Positions 9,161-17,918 of a stretch of DNA of 64,000 nt are shown piece by piece (position 1 is the stretch's first letter; every line of letters starts with the position of its first letter). The DNA lies in NCBI RefSeq assembly GCF_015500075.1, contig NZ_CP045496.1:2490001-2554000 (forward strand), written 5' to 3'. Both the position numbers and the translations under genes were made by a program. Source of the DNA: Mesorhizobium sp. INR15 (GTDB lineage: Bacteria; Pseudomonadota; Alphaproteobacteria; Rhizobiales; Rhizobiaceae). The notes under the pieces were generated by a model. It searched no databases, was not told where the DNA came from, and was given only the letters and a program-made list of their open reading frames with translations.

Positions 9161-9403
9161 ATGAAGAAAACCCTTGCAACCACCGCCGCTCTGCTCGCCT
9201 TCCTGGGCACCGCCTATGCCGCGAGCGTTCAGGGCACCATCCAGGCCGTCGACCCGACGACCAAGTCGATCACACTCGACGATGGCAAGATTTACCAGCT
9301 GTCGCCTGAAGCGGCGATCGGGAAATTGAAGGTCGGCGCCAAGGTGGCGGTTACCGTCGATGACAAGACCGGCATCGTGACGTCGATCAAGAAGGCTTCG
9401 TAG
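9161..9403 (+). CDS. Small exported DUF1344 protein
   Basis: 80 residues from the ATG at 9161, chosen because GGAG at 9148-9151 is well placed; an upstream in-frame start at 9110 has no support. Residues 1-20 (MKKTLATTAALLAFLGTAYA) are a textbook Sec signal peptide. The mature ~60 residues (ASVQGTIQAVDPTTKSITL and onward) form a small beta-rich domain matching DUF1344, a family frequent in rhizobia. Its role is unknown, probably periplasmic. It is a single-gene unit followed by two strong terminators. Confidence 0.85.
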   Translation: MKKTLATTAALLAFLGTAYAASVQGTIQAVDPTTKSITLDDGKIYQLSPEAAIGKLKVGAKVAVTVDDKTGIVTSIKKAS

Positions 9404-9416
9404 ACATAGCGCAATT

Positions 9417-9444
9417 CGTCAGCGGTCCCGCTGACGGCGTTTTT
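9417..9444 (+). terminator. Rho-independent terminator after the DUF1344 gene
   Basis: Perfect stem CGTCAGCG (9417-9424) / CGCTGACG (9429-9436) with a 4-base loop, then GCG and five T. Confidence 0.88.
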
Positions 9445-9462
9445 CAGACCCTGTTCCACACT

Positions 9463-9490
9463 TGGCCGGCCCTTCTGGGTCGGCCATTTT
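9463..9490 (+). terminator. Second hairpin terminator in tandem
   Basis: Ten-pair stem 9463-9472 / 9477-9486 (one G-T pair) around a TTCT loop, followed by TTTTC. It backs up the terminator 20 bases upstream. Confidence 0.75.
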
Positions 9491-9605
9491 CTTTGATTTC
9501 GATGATCGGACCCGGCGAACTGGATTTAACGGCAAGCCGCCCGATAGTGCCACTATGGTTTTTGCCCAAAGGCCGCGTTATCCCTGATGAAGCGGGGGTG
9601 CGGTC

Positions 9606-11228
9606 ATGGTGGAAGAGCAAAAGGCATTTCGCCTGTCGCGGCGGCTGCTGCTGGGCGCGGCGGTGGTTGGCGGCGCGGTGCTGTGGGGCGGAAACACCGT
9701 GGCGCGGCTGGCGCGCGGGCCGTCAGGGCCGAAGAATGCCGGACGCATCGCCGATATCGACGGTATCGCCCTGCCGCTGAAGCCGCTCGCCAATGCGCCG
9801 GCCTATGACCCGTCGCTGGCATGGTCTGCCAAGGGCGGCGACCTCAACGATGCCAGTGGCCTGTCGAGGACGCCGGTCTATGGCGTGGTCGAGGTGAGCG
9901 AGGAAGACCATATCGCCAAGGCGCTGGCCTTCGCCCGTGCCAACGGCCTGAAAGTGTCGCTGGCCGCTATCCGCCACTCCATGGGCGGGCACGCGTTTGA
10001 CGACAACGCATTGGTGCTCGACCTCAGGAAATTCAACAAGGTCACGGTCGACGCCGCCGCCCGAACCATGACCGTGCAGCCCGGCGCGCGCTGGCACGAT
10101 ATCCAGAACCTTTTGCATCCGCGTTTCGCGGTGAAGGCCATGCAGTCGACCGACATCTTTTCGGTCGGCGGCTCGCTGTCGGTCAACGCGCATGGCATGG
10201 ACCACCAGGCCGGCTCGGTCGCCGGCTCGATCCGCTTGATGCGGGTAATGCTGGCCGATGGTTCGGTAACGACCTGCTCGCCCACCGAAAACAACGACCT
10301 GTTCCGCCATGTCGTCGGCGGTTACGGCCTGTTCGGGGTGGTGCTGGAAGCGACGCTCGATATCGTCGACAACACCGTCTACCGGACATCGAGGGAGATC
10401 ATCAAATCCGATGATTTTCCAAAGTTCTTCGCCGAGGTGCTGGAGCCGAACAAGGATATCGGCCTGTTCTACGGCCATCTGTCGACGGCGCCGGGCAATT
10501 TCCTCGAGGACATGATCGTCTACCGCTACGACAAGGTTGCCGACCAGCCGCCGGCCGGCCAGCCGGCGATTGGCGAGCCTGATGGGGTGGGGCTGAAGCG
10601 TGTGATCATCAACCTGGCGAAATGGGGCAGCCTGTTCCAGGAATTGAAGTGGTTCACCGAAAAGACGCTGGAGCCGAAATTCGAGAACTGCACGGTGCCG
10701 CGCACGTCAGCCATGGCCGAGGGCGAGGCCTGTCTCGTCACACGCAACAACCCGATGCATGATTCCGTGCCCTATCTGTTCAACGACCTGATGGATGAGA
10801 CCGACATTCTGCACGAGTATTTCATCCCGCGCGCCGCCTATGTCGGGTTCATCACGGAAGCGCGTAAAATCCTGCGCAACCAGGACCTGCCGGTTCTCAA
10901 CGCCTCGGTGCGCATTGTCCACAAGGAGGATGTCGCTCTGACCTACGCGCCGGAGCCGGCCTATTCGCTGGTGCTCTACATCAACCAGCCGACCGATGCT
11001 GACGGCAGTGCCAGGATGCGGGCGCTGACACGGGCGTTGATCGACGTGACGATCAAGCATGGCGGGCGGTTTTTCCTGCCCTACCAGTTGCATTACACGG
11101 CCAAGGAGTTGCTGGCCTCCTATCCGGAACTGCCGGCCTTCCTGGCCGTTAAACGGCAATATGACCCGACGGAACTGTTTTCCTCGACGTTTTACCGTGC
11201 CATCAAGGCGTTGAGCGGGGTTGCGTAA
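9606..11228 (+). CDS. FAD-binding oxidoreductase of the lactone/alditol oxidase type, Tat signal
   Basis: 540 residues. The N-terminus reads LSRRLLLGAAVVGGAV with Arg12-Arg13, a Tat-like signal. Residues ~85-260 form an FAD-binding domain of the VAO/PCMH type (VVEVSEEDHIAKALAFARANG, AIRHSMGGHAF, VGGYGLFGVVLEATLDIV). The His in the RHSMGGH segment could carry covalently bound FAD as in related aldonolactone and alditol oxidases; this is inference. The C-terminal ~200 residues fit the substrate cap. It probably oxidises a sugar lactone, polyol or similar compound in the periplasm. The next gene starts 18 bases downstream and is probably cotranscribed. Confidence 0.78.
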   Translation: MVEEQKAFRLSRRLLLGAAVVGGAVLWGGNTVARLARGPSGPKNAGRIADIDGIALPLKPLANAPAYDPSLAWSAKGGDLNDASGLSRTPVYGVVEVSEEDHIAKALAFARANGLKVSLAAIRHSMGGHAFDDNALVLDLRKFNKVTVDAAARTMTVQPGARWHDIQNLLHPRFAVKAMQSTDIFSVGGSLSVNAHGMDHQAGSVAGSIRLMRVMLADGSVTTCSPTENNDLFRHVVGGYGLFGVVLEATLDIVDNTVYRTSREIIKSDDFPKFFAEVLEPNKDIGLFYGHLSTAPGNFLEDMIVYRYDKVADQPPAGQPAIGEPDGVGLKRVIINLAKWGSLFQELKWFTEKTLEPKFENCTVPRTSAMAEGEACLVTRNNPMHDSVPYLFNDLMDETDILHEYFIPRAAYVGFITEARKILRNQDLPVLNASVRIVHKEDVALTYAPEPAYSLVLYINQPTDADGSARMRALTRALIDVTIKHGGRFFLPYQLHYTAKELLASYPELPAFLAVKRQYDPTELFSSTFYRAIKALSGVA

Positions 11229-11246
11229 GAGACGACAGGAGAAGTC

Positions 11247-11873
11247 ATGCGGATCAGATCAACGGCGGCGGCACTCGCGTTCATCATGCTGGGCGCTGGT
11301 TCAGGCCAATCGGAAGACCTCAAGGCCTTCAAGCTGACGATCGACGGCGTGGCGGTGGACATCAATCCGGGCGAGAGCCTCGATGTGACCTTGCCTGGCG
11401 GCAAGCAGAGCAAGGTGACACTCGACAAGAATGACTTCGCCACCTTTTCCGGCGAGAATTTCTCCTTTGTGCATCCGAGCGACATTTCTGTGACCAAGAC
11501 CGCTCTCGGCGATCATATCACCCAGTATCTGATGGCATCGGCACTGGGGACGATCGTCGTCGTCCAGGAATACGGCAAGATGAATCCGGTGTCGCTCAAC
11601 CAGCTGATGCTGCAGGAAATGACAAAGGAATCCGTACAGGCGGGTGCGAAGCTGACGCAGGAGCCGACGACGCGGAAACTTGCCGACGGCAAGGAGATGA
11701 GCGGCCTTCGCGCCACGGTGAAATCGCGCACCGACAGCGCCGATTTTGAAGTGGTTAGCTATGGCACGACCGACCAGGGGATCATCCTGGTCACCCGGCT
11801 CGACCGCGAAAACGCACCGGCCGAGGCCTCGCTGATCGACAGGTTCTGGGAGAGCCTGAAGATCAAGCTCTGA
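11247..11873 (+). CDS. Secreted protein of unknown function
   Basis: 208 residues. The first ~22 residues (MRIRSTAAALAFIMLGAGSG) are a signal peptide. The mature protein has two beta-rich halves; segments such as FSFVHPSDISVTKTALGDHITQYL and a final LIDRFWESLKI resemble small periplasmic proteins that bind lipids or ligands, but no family was recognised. A GACAGGAGAAG ribosome site precedes the ATG. It follows the FAD oxidoreductase by 18 bases on the same strand, so it may be an accessory factor for that enzyme. Confidence 0.65.
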   Translation: MRIRSTAAALAFIMLGAGSGQSEDLKAFKLTIDGVAVDINPGESLDVTLPGGKQSKVTLDKNDFATFSGENFSFVHPSDISVTKTALGDHITQYLMASALGTIVVVQEYGKMNPVSLNQLMLQEMTKESVQAGAKLTQEPTTRKLADGKEMSGLRATVKSRTDSADFEVVSYGTTDQGIILVTRLDRENAPAEASLIDRFWESLKIKL

Positions 11874-11883
11874 CGACGGGCTG

Positions 11884-12405
11884 CTACAGCCCGTCCGGTA
11901 TTTTCGACGCCAGCCAGTTCGCCGACCGCCGGGCTATGCTGACCGTCGCCAATGCGGCGCGGCCAAGGTCGGTCTTGACCACGGCGTAGCCATTCTTGGT
12001 GCGATAGAGCACACCGGTTCCGCCGCCGACCACGGCTTCGTAGGCGACGGGCCGGGCCGCGGCCGCTTCCACGGCCGTTGTCTGCGCGCCAACAGAAACA
12101 CTAGGCCGATGACTGAGTTCCGGCGGCAGCGGATCGGTGGTCTCGACAATCCGGCTGGCGGGCTTCAACTCCGGTCCCGATGCGATGGCTGCAAGCTTCG
12201 AGGACGACGCCGAATGGGCGGGGCGGCAGATGCCCGAGATCAGCGGATAGTTGAAACCGCGCTCGTGCAGCATCTGGCTTTTCATAGCGGCTTCGCAATC
12301 GGCGATTGTCGACCATTTGGCCGGCGTCTCGCCGATATATTCGCAAAGCTTCGCGTCGCAGTCGCAGCCAACAATGGTCATGGCGACAAGGGCGGTCTTG
12401 ATCAC
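11884..12405 (-). CDS. Small Cys-rich conserved exported protein, possible lipoprotein
   Basis: 173 residues from a GTG at 12405, preceded by an AAGGGAC ribosome site; the longer frame upstream to 12789 lacks one. The N-terminus MIKTALVAMTIVGC has a basic residue, a short hydrophobic run and an IVGC lipobox-like motif, so it may be a lipoprotein. Cys-rich CDCDAKLC follows, then a conserved-looking stretch with CEAAM and YPLISGICR. The C-terminal third (TGVLYRTKNGYAVVKTDLGRA) looks like a separate small domain. Family not recognised; the pattern resembles hypothetical proteins often seen in rhizobia. Confidence 0.6.
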   Translation of the reverse strand: MIKTALVAMTIVGCDCDAKLCEYIGETPAKWSTIADCEAAMKSQMLHERGFNYPLISGICRPAHSASSSKLAAIASGPELKPASRIVETTDPLPPELSHRPSVSVGAQTTAVEAAAARPVAYEAVVGGGTGVLYRTKNGYAVVKTDLGRAALATVSIARRSANWLASKIPDGL

Positions 12406-12696
12406 GGTCTTGTCCCTTCGAGATGCCCCCCGGCATATCAAGGCAACCCATCGCGCGCGAACAAGGCGGGATTTGGCCGCGATTGTGAAATGAGCGTGAC
12501 CAAGCGATTTTGCCATGGCTGGCCTGCCCAGGCGCCTCGAGTAAGACGTTGATTCAGCTTCAGCAAAAGCGCGGCTATGTCTTGGTGCAGCCGCAGCAAA
12601 AATAAACATCGCCAAGTATCTCCTGGCAACTATTCTCCGTTGAACTTTTCTCCTAGGATGAAGCCCATGTAACCATATGGATGCCGGGGGGCTCAC

Positions 12697-13347
12697 ATGG
12701 GAAGAATTGTTCGGTCCGCATCGGATGACGATCAGGATGAACAAGGGTATTTCAGGCAGGAAGGGGAGATTGGCAAAGGCAGTCTTCATGCCGGCAAAGC
12801 CGCCCTGGACGGCGGAGGTGGAAGTAGCGGAGGGGGAAAGAGCGGCGGCAAGTCGAAAGCCGGCGACGGGTATCTCGACCGGGTGGCCAAATATGTGCCT
12901 GCCGAAATCGTGGCCTTTTTCATCTTCGTCAACTCGATCCTCGACAACGCGACTGAGAAACCCGTGGCTGCGGCATTGGCGGGAAATTCAGCGGACATCC
13001 CCGCTGCCGTGAAGGCGGCAATCATGGGTGTGACCATGGCGGGCATCAGCGTCTGGACCGTGTCATGGACCGTGCTGATCATCGCGCTGCTGATGACGCC
13101 GATCTATCTGAAATCAATGAGTGATTCCGATGACAAGGCGGAAGCTCCAGGCACGAACATCGTCATGTCGATGCTGGCCTTTCCGTTCTGGGCTTATGCG
13201 GTGGACGCCCTGGCGTTCCGGCCCTGGCACGATGGCGCATTGGCGAGCGTGATGCTGGCAACCTTCACCGTGATCAGTGGCGCCATACGTCCGGGCTTCC
13301 TGGCGGGCATGTCCAAAAAGAAGCCGCCCGGACACGGGAAGAAATAG
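12697..13347 (+). CDS. Four-helix membrane protein, partner of the trypsin-fold gene
   Basis: 216 residues. The first ~58 are hydrophilic and low in complexity (acidic start, then Gly/Ser/Lys-rich GGGGSSGGGKSGGKSK). A conserved-looking YLDRVAKYVPAEIVAFF enters helix 1 (~68-82); helices 2-4 lie near 112-137, 154-173 and 181-204. The tail is Lys-rich (MSKKKPPGHGKK). No known family was identified. A GGGGGG run sits just before the ATG. The protease gene begins 19 bases after this stop, so the pair is very likely an operon. The arrangement, a membrane protein with a long soluble tail next to a cytoplasmic protease, recalls effector/processing pairs, but that is speculation. Confidence 0.65.
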   Translation: MGRIVRSASDDDQDEQGYFRQEGEIGKGSLHAGKAALDGGGGSSGGGKSGGKSKAGDGYLDRVAKYVPAEIVAFFIFVNSILDNATEKPVAAALAGNSADIPAAVKAAIMGVTMAGISVWTVSWTVLIIALLMTPIYLKSMSDSDDKAEAPGTNIVMSMLAFPFWAYAVDALAFRPWHDGALASVMLATFTVISGAIRPGFLAGMSKKKPPGHGKK

Positions 13348-13366
13348 TCCGAGGGGCAGGTGGGCA

Positions 13367-14479
13367 ATGATTGATATCAGGGAAATCGGAGCGCGGGCGC
13401 GTGAGTTGGAAGCCCTGGACGACTTGCTCTCGAAGTTCATGGCATTGCCCAGTGCGCAAGCGGTTACGGTGCGCGTCATGCCGTGGCTGCTTCTGGACTA
13501 TGACGGCTACCGGGCATTCGCTCGGTATTCGGATTTTCTGTCGCATGCCATTGGCTATCCGCTGCTTTTCGAGGACATGTGGATTGGCCCGGAGTTCGCC
13601 AATCCGTTCATGATGCCTGGCCGAAACCAGCCCGATCTGGATTGGGATGCCATGCAGGATCGGTTCCAGGACGACAGAATCAGCGAACATCTGATCGGAC
13701 GTGAGAAACCGCGAGACCCCTTTCACATCGAATTGCATGTCCGTCAGGACGCATATGATCTGTCCCAGGCCGAGATTGTGCGTCGTCTTGCCAATGACAG
13801 CCCGCTTTTCGTGACCGTCCAGCGCCGTGGCGCGATGAAGCTGCAGTTCGCGAGCGGCGACCTTATTCTATCGGGTGGTAAAAGCGGCACGATCGGCGGC
13901 TTCATCGCCGATCATCGCGGCACCGTGTACGGCCTGACGTGCTCGCATGTCGCCAGTGGCGGTGTGGTAACCGATGTCACGGGAAGGAAATGTGGGGACG
14001 TCAAGGCTTCGACGACCCAGGTATCCATGGCAAGCGGCAGCGTGTGCCATCCCAATCCGCGGCGCGGGTCCCCAACCTGTGCGATCAACAGCCTTGATCT
14101 TGCGCTGGTCGAGATGTCCGTGGCCGCGACCGCCACAGGCCTGAAACTGGGCGGCAGCGTCGCACAAGGCGATATCGTCGATGTCGGTGCGAGCCGCTCA
14201 AGCTACCGGTTCGGCGTGCGGTCGCTTTGTATCGCGATGCAGCTTGGCCTGAACAGCGTCGACTACTGCTATTCGCCGCTCATCGAGCTCTATTCCCCTG
14301 CCGGCACCACCTGGCCAAGTGATTCCGGTGCCTGGGGGCTGACGAACCAGTTTTCCGAATGGGCGACCGTCATGGTCGGCGCCGACAGCGTTTCCAGCTT
14401 CGCGATTGACGCGCGCGACGCCGCCGACTGGATCGACACTTGCGGCATCGTCAGCGCCGGCGCCTGGTCGGTGTATTGA
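13367..14479 (+). CDS. Trypsin-fold (S1-like) serine protease with N-terminal domain, no signal peptide
   Basis: 370 residues from the ATG at 13367, preceded by GAGGGGCAGGTGGGC; an upstream in-frame start at 13277 lies inside the previous gene. Residues 1-~145 form a helical N-terminal domain of unknown type (ALDDLLSKFMALPSAQAV, WLLLDYDGYRAFARYSDFL). Residues ~146-340 carry a chymotrypsin-like triad: His194 in GLTCSHVAS, Asp244 in NSLDLALVEM and Ser320 in PSDSGA. The usual GDSGG has become SDSGA, still compatible with activity. There is no export signal, so the protease probably acts in the cytoplasm. Seven Cys lie in the protease half. Its partner is the membrane protein just upstream. Natural substrate unknown. 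Confidence 0.72.
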   Translation: MIDIREIGARARELEALDDLLSKFMALPSAQAVTVRVMPWLLLDYDGYRAFARYSDFLSHAIGYPLLFEDMWIGPEFANPFMMPGRNQPDLDWDAMQDRFQDDRISEHLIGREKPRDPFHIELHVRQDAYDLSQAEIVRRLANDSPLFVTVQRRGAMKLQFASGDLILSGGKSGTIGGFIADHRGTVYGLTCSHVASGGVVTDVTGRKCGDVKASTTQVSMASGSVCHPNPRRGSPTCAINSLDLALVEMSVAATATGLKLGGSVAQGDIVDVGASRSSYRFGVRSLCIAMQLGLNSVDYCYSPLIELYSPAGTTWPSDSGAWGLTNQFSEWATVMVGADSVSSFAIDARDAADWIDTCGIVSAGAWSVY

Positions 14480-14512
14480 CGCGCCTGTGCTCCACGTAGG
14501 GCAGTCACCGCC

Positions 14513-15643
14513 TCAGTAATCGTAGACGTGTTCGAGCTTCGCGCCGGCCTTCATCAGCGCCGGCAGTACGAGATGCAGCTTGCGTACGGCGATAGTCAGC
14601 CCGGTTCGGCGCATCTCCGGCTTGGCCGGCAGCGGATAGCTGAACAGTGCTCGGGCACCGTCCGGCGTGGTGACCGGATCGGGCGACAGAACGGTCACCA
14701 TGATTTCGTCATTGCCGCCGATTTCGACGAAGGAGACGCCCTTGTCGATCAGGCGCGGGATCATTTCGGTGAACACCTGATAGCGCTTGGTGACGAAGAT
14801 GGTGCCGTCCGCGCCAAGATCGCGTTCGAGCAAGGTGTCGGCTTCGTTGCGGGCGGCTTCGCCGACCGGTCCCTTGGCCCAGACATGAATGTCTGGGAAA
14901 GCCGGGTCCGAGGTCGCGGCAAGCGCCTGCTTTATCAGGTCGGCATAGGCTTGCTTGATGGTGTCGGCGAGGCCGAAGGCAAGCTTGCGTTCGCCGCTGC
15001 GCACCGTGCTGTCGCCTGGCGCCGGCTGCACGGCGAACAACTCGGCGCGCTTCTCGGCATAGGGGAACTGATACCAGGGGACCTGATCGAGGAAGGCGGC
15101 ATAGTCGGCGGCCACCTTGGCCTGGTAGATGTCGGCCGCGGTCCGCTTGCCGGCAATTGCCTCGGTGATGCGGCCGGCGGTGTTCTCATAGGCCCATTGC
15201 AGGGCGTGCTCGATCGTGTGACTGGTGCCGATGATGACCAGCATCTGATGGTTTTCGAAATTGAACTTGTATGTGGAACTGGCGCGGATCACCGTCGCGT
15301 AGTCCTGCCAGAAGCGGCCGATATAGGCGAAGTAGGGGAAGCCGCTCGGCTGGCTCCTGTCGACGAAGCCGGCATATTCGCGCGCGGCGTATACGATCGC
15401 CCATTCGGGATAGGTCAGAAAGGTCGATTCCTCCGGCCGCTGGTAGCCGGGGATTTCCGCGCGGACCTTGTCGGCAAGCGCCTTTGGCGGAGCGCCTTCG
15501 GCAATGCCGGGCAAGGACGCTGTGTCCAGTGACGGCGTCGTCAGGAAGCCATAGGTGAGCCCTGCGATCGGGATCAGAATGACGATGACGACCAGCCAGA
15601 GGATCGTCTTGATGATGCGCCTTAGCCAGCGGAACAGGAACAT
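14513..15643 (-). CDS. Membrane-anchored protein of unknown function
   Basis: 376 residues. An N-terminal basic start and a single helix (ILWLVVIVILIPIAGLTYGF) anchor a large soluble domain. Recognisable stretches are EESTFLTYPEWAIVYAAREYAGF, FAYIGRFWQDYATVI and IGTSHTIEHALQWAYENTAGR. No family was identified. It lies 6 bases downstream of a small membrane protein gene on the same strand, an operon. The domain probably faces the periplasm because no second helix follows. Confidence 0.6.
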   Translation of the reverse strand: MFLFRWLRRIIKTILWLVVIVILIPIAGLTYGFLTTPSLDTASLPGIAEGAPPKALADKVRAEIPGYQRPEESTFLTYPEWAIVYAAREYAGFVDRSQPSGFPYFAYIGRFWQDYATVIRASSTYKFNFENHQMLVIIGTSHTIEHALQWAYENTAGRITEAIAGKRTAADIYQAKVAADYAAFLDQVPWYQFPYAEKRAELFAVQPAPGDSTVRSGERKLAFGLADTIKQAYADLIKQALAATSDPAFPDIHVWAKGPVGEAARNEADTLLERDLGADGTIFVTKRYQVFTEMIPRLIDKGVSFVEIGGNDEIMVTVLSPDPVTTPDGARALFSYPLPAKPEMRRTGLTIAVRKLHLVLPALMKAGAKLEHVYDY

Positions 15644-15649
15644 GGCCGG

Positions 15650-16084
15650 TCAGGCCGTGGCGAAGTGGTCGTAGATGCGCTTCGACAGCCGGAAGCCGAC
15701 ATAGACGGCGAAGCCGCCGATGACGATGTGCGGCAGGTTGGCGAAGAAGCGGGCTGGAAACTCGATGTCGTTGAAGGAGCGGAAGCCGTTGATGAAGATG
15801 CCGGCGTCGAGGCAGCCGGAACCGGTGATCAGGCCAAGCACACCGTCGAACAGGTAGACCGAGCCGAACAGCTTGAAATAGAACACCGCCTGCCGGTGCG
15901 AGATGAAGGCGGCGGCCAGCGCCCAGACGCCTGAGAAGGCGTGCAGCAGGTCGTCATACCATTGCAGCGAGAACAGGCCGAACAGATTGCCGTTGGCATC
16001 GTTGAAAGCCGGTATGTAGCCGATGGCGACAACGCCGAAGAACAGGAAGGCATAGGCGACGGCAAGCTTCTGGATCAAGGTCAT
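15650..16084 (-). CDS. Small four-helix membrane protein
   Basis: 144 residues from the ATG at 16084, which has GAAGGGGGA upstream; the longer frame to 16177 would run through an inverted repeat and is rejected. Four hydrophobic helices are seen (AVAYAFLFFGVVAIGYIPAF; a segment around LHAFSGVWALAAAFIS; VYLFDGVLGLITGSG; IVIGGFAVYVGF). The HAFSGVWAL helix with its preceding WYDDLLH is notable, since acidic and His residues sit at the membrane edge. Family not assigned. It is the first gene of a two-gene operon with the membrane-anchored protein downstream, and has operator-like repeats in its promoter region. Confidence 0.62.
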   Translation of the reverse strand: MTLIQKLAVAYAFLFFGVVAIGYIPAFNDANGNLFGLFSLQWYDDLLHAFSGVWALAAAFISHRQAVFYFKLFGSVYLFDGVLGLITGSGCLDAGIFINGFRSFNDIEFPARFFANLPHIVIGGFAVYVGFRLSKRIYDHFATA

Positions 16085-16103
16085 GAAGTATCCCCCTTCA
16101 AGC

Positions 16104-16162
16104 AGACTGTTTGGAAACTCTACTCCGGCGGCCATCTGACGAAGCGAGTTTCGAAACAGTCT
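16104..16162. promoter_or_regulatory. Paired operator-like inverted repeat upstream of the two-gene membrane operon
   Basis: The arms AGACTGTTTGGAAACTC (16104-16120) and GAGTTTCGAAACAGTCT (16146-16162) are reverse complements at 16 of 17 positions with a 25-base spacer. Each arm also holds its own small palindrome, GTTT-N2-AAAC. The near arm is 20 bases from the start codon at 16084. The layout suggests two binding sites for one repressor, or a leader hairpin. The regulator is not encoded next door. Confidence 0.6.
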
Positions 16163-16887
16163 TGGAGCCCATCGCAAATGGACTCTGACAAGGCGATACT
16201 AACCGATTTTATCGCGCGGTGAAGCGGCGCCCGCAACTTTGCCGGGAAAGAACCGCGGGGGGCATAAAGACAGTCGGCGCCGGGATTTCTCCCAGCGCCT
16301 CCCTGTCAGATCAGGACACGGTCGCGGCAGCAACTTCCGTAAAGTCGTCGCGCCATGCCGGCCTTGATTTTGACGGTCCTGCCAGCCGCTGCCCGAAGGC
16401 CTCGTCCGTTCCAGACCACGCCGGTCCTGGCCCTTGCGGGCTTTGCCCTGCGCACCATCGAAGGTTTTTGCCGTCCTTCATGGCAGCATCGGTCCGCCGT
16501 TGGCGTTGGCACGCTTTCCGCGGCCCCGTAGGTCTCGGCTTCCTCTCTTGAACAGGCAAGCCTGCTCTCGATCGGGGCCGTACGGGCCTCAGGAAATCCG
16601 CCTTTCACTTCGCCTTTCGGCTTGGCGATCGGTAGCCGCCTGAGATGGGTTAAACCTACGCTGGGTAAGGGGTTAGCGAAACTGCGGCAGGCCTGTGGAT
16701 AGCGGGATTATCGGGGACGGATCGTGGCGGCGACGTAGATTCCCGATCGATGGCCAATCTGGCCATTTCTGGGGCCAGGTGCCGTCGCCCGATATTCCGC
16801 CTTGCTCCGCTGGGCGGCGCGGGCTTCAATGCCGGCAAAGGATTTGAAAGCCGCGTCTGGCTTCGAGTTTCCTGGGGGAGGCTACAG
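16163..16887. other. Long intergenic interval without supported genes
   Basis: About 725 bases. Frames of roughly 100 codons exist on both strands (16219-16551 and 16306-16608) but they overlap each other, lack ribosome sites and translate into Arg/Pro/Ala-rich sequence typical of shadows in GC-rich DNA. It may contain decayed coding sequence. The last 20 bases carry the strong ribosome site of the lipid kinase gene. Confidence 0.5.
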
Positions 16888-17826
16888 TTGAAAGTCGGGG
16901 TGGTTCTCAATCCGATAGCGGGTGGCGGCCGGCTGAAACGGCAATGGGCGGAGGTTGCCGTCTCGCTGAAAAAGCATTTCGGCGAATTCGAACTGCGCGA
17001 GACGCAGGCCGAAGGTGATGCGGAAAGGCTGGCGCTCGACCTGGCCGCGAGCGGCTACGACCTGGTGATCGCGGCGGGCGGTGACGGTACTGCCAGCGAG
17101 GTGGCCGACGGGTTGCTACAGGCCGCCATGGAGAGCGGGCGGGCAACCGAGCTTGGTCTCCTGCCATGCGGCACCGGCATCGACTTCGCGCGTGGGCTCG
17201 GCCTGCCGCGCGACGTGGACGCGGTGCTGAAGCGGATCGCGGATGCCAAAGGGCGCAAGGTCGATGCCGGGCGCATCTGCTACATCGACGACCATGGCGC
17301 GCTGGCCAGCCGGCATTTCATCAACATCGCCAGCCTCGGCCTGTCAGGCGCCACCGACCGCGCTGTCAATGCCGACAAGCGCAAGGGCAAGATGTCGGCG
17401 AAGGCGCTGTTCCTGTGGCGCACCGTCGTGGAGTTCATCCGTTATCGGTTCCAAGACGTCAGCATCACTGTCGACGATGGCGCCCCTGTTGAAGCGCGCA
17501 TGGCGCTCGTGGCGGTGGCCAATGGAAGGTTCTTCGGCGGCGGCATGATGATCGCGCCGGACGCGGAGCTGACGGACGGGCAGTTCGACATCGTCATCCT
17601 GCGCGCGGCGGGCAAGCTCAAGCTGATCTGGGACATCCGCCTGCTCTATGGCGGGCGGCATCGCAACCATCCGGCAATCACCATCCTGCGCGGAAAGAAA
17701 GTGGTTGTCGAACCGCTCGGAGATGTGGAAAAGAACGGCGCGCTGGTCGATATCGACGGCGAATCGCCGGGGCGTATCCCGGCGACCTTTGAAATCCTGC
17801 CGGGCGCACTGACGCTCAGATATTGA
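16888..17826 (+). CDS. Diacylglycerol/lipid kinase family protein (YegS/BmrU type)
   Basis: 312 residues from the TTG at 16888, chosen because GGGGGAGG (16874-16881) lies at the right distance and the product then starts exactly at the family's first strand (KVGVVLNPIAGGG). The ATP-binding motif GGDGTASEV appears near residue 62, with CGTGIDFARGLGLP near 100, both typical of the DAGK catalytic domain; the C-terminal half fits the beta-sandwich domain. The enzyme probably phosphorylates a lipid such as diacylglycerol using ATP at the inner membrane face. The length is normal for the family. The gene stands alone. Confidence 0.87.
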   Translation: MKVGVVLNPIAGGGRLKRQWAEVAVSLKKHFGEFELRETQAEGDAERLALDLAASGYDLVIAAGGDGTASEVADGLLQAAMESGRATELGLLPCGTGIDFARGLGLPRDVDAVLKRIADAKGRKVDAGRICYIDDHGALASRHFINIASLGLSGATDRAVNADKRKGKMSAKALFLWRTVVEFIRYRFQDVSITVDDGAPVEARMALVAVANGRFFGGGMMIAPDAELTDGQFDIVILRAAGKLKLIWDIRLLYGGRHRNHPAITILRGKKVVVEPLGDVEKNGALVDIDGESPGRIPATFEILPGALTLRY

Positions 17827-17918
17827 ATCAAGTCGTTGCCTAGTTGATTCAAGTGGTTCCGAAACCGAATCCGGCTAATCAACCAGGCCGATGAAATTGC
17901 TTTGATTTTGGTTTTTTA

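Noticed and set aside
16219..16608. Two ~100-codon frames on opposite strands in the 16 kb gap
   Set aside because: They overlap each other, lack ribosome sites, and translate to low-complexity Arg/Ala/Pro sequence.
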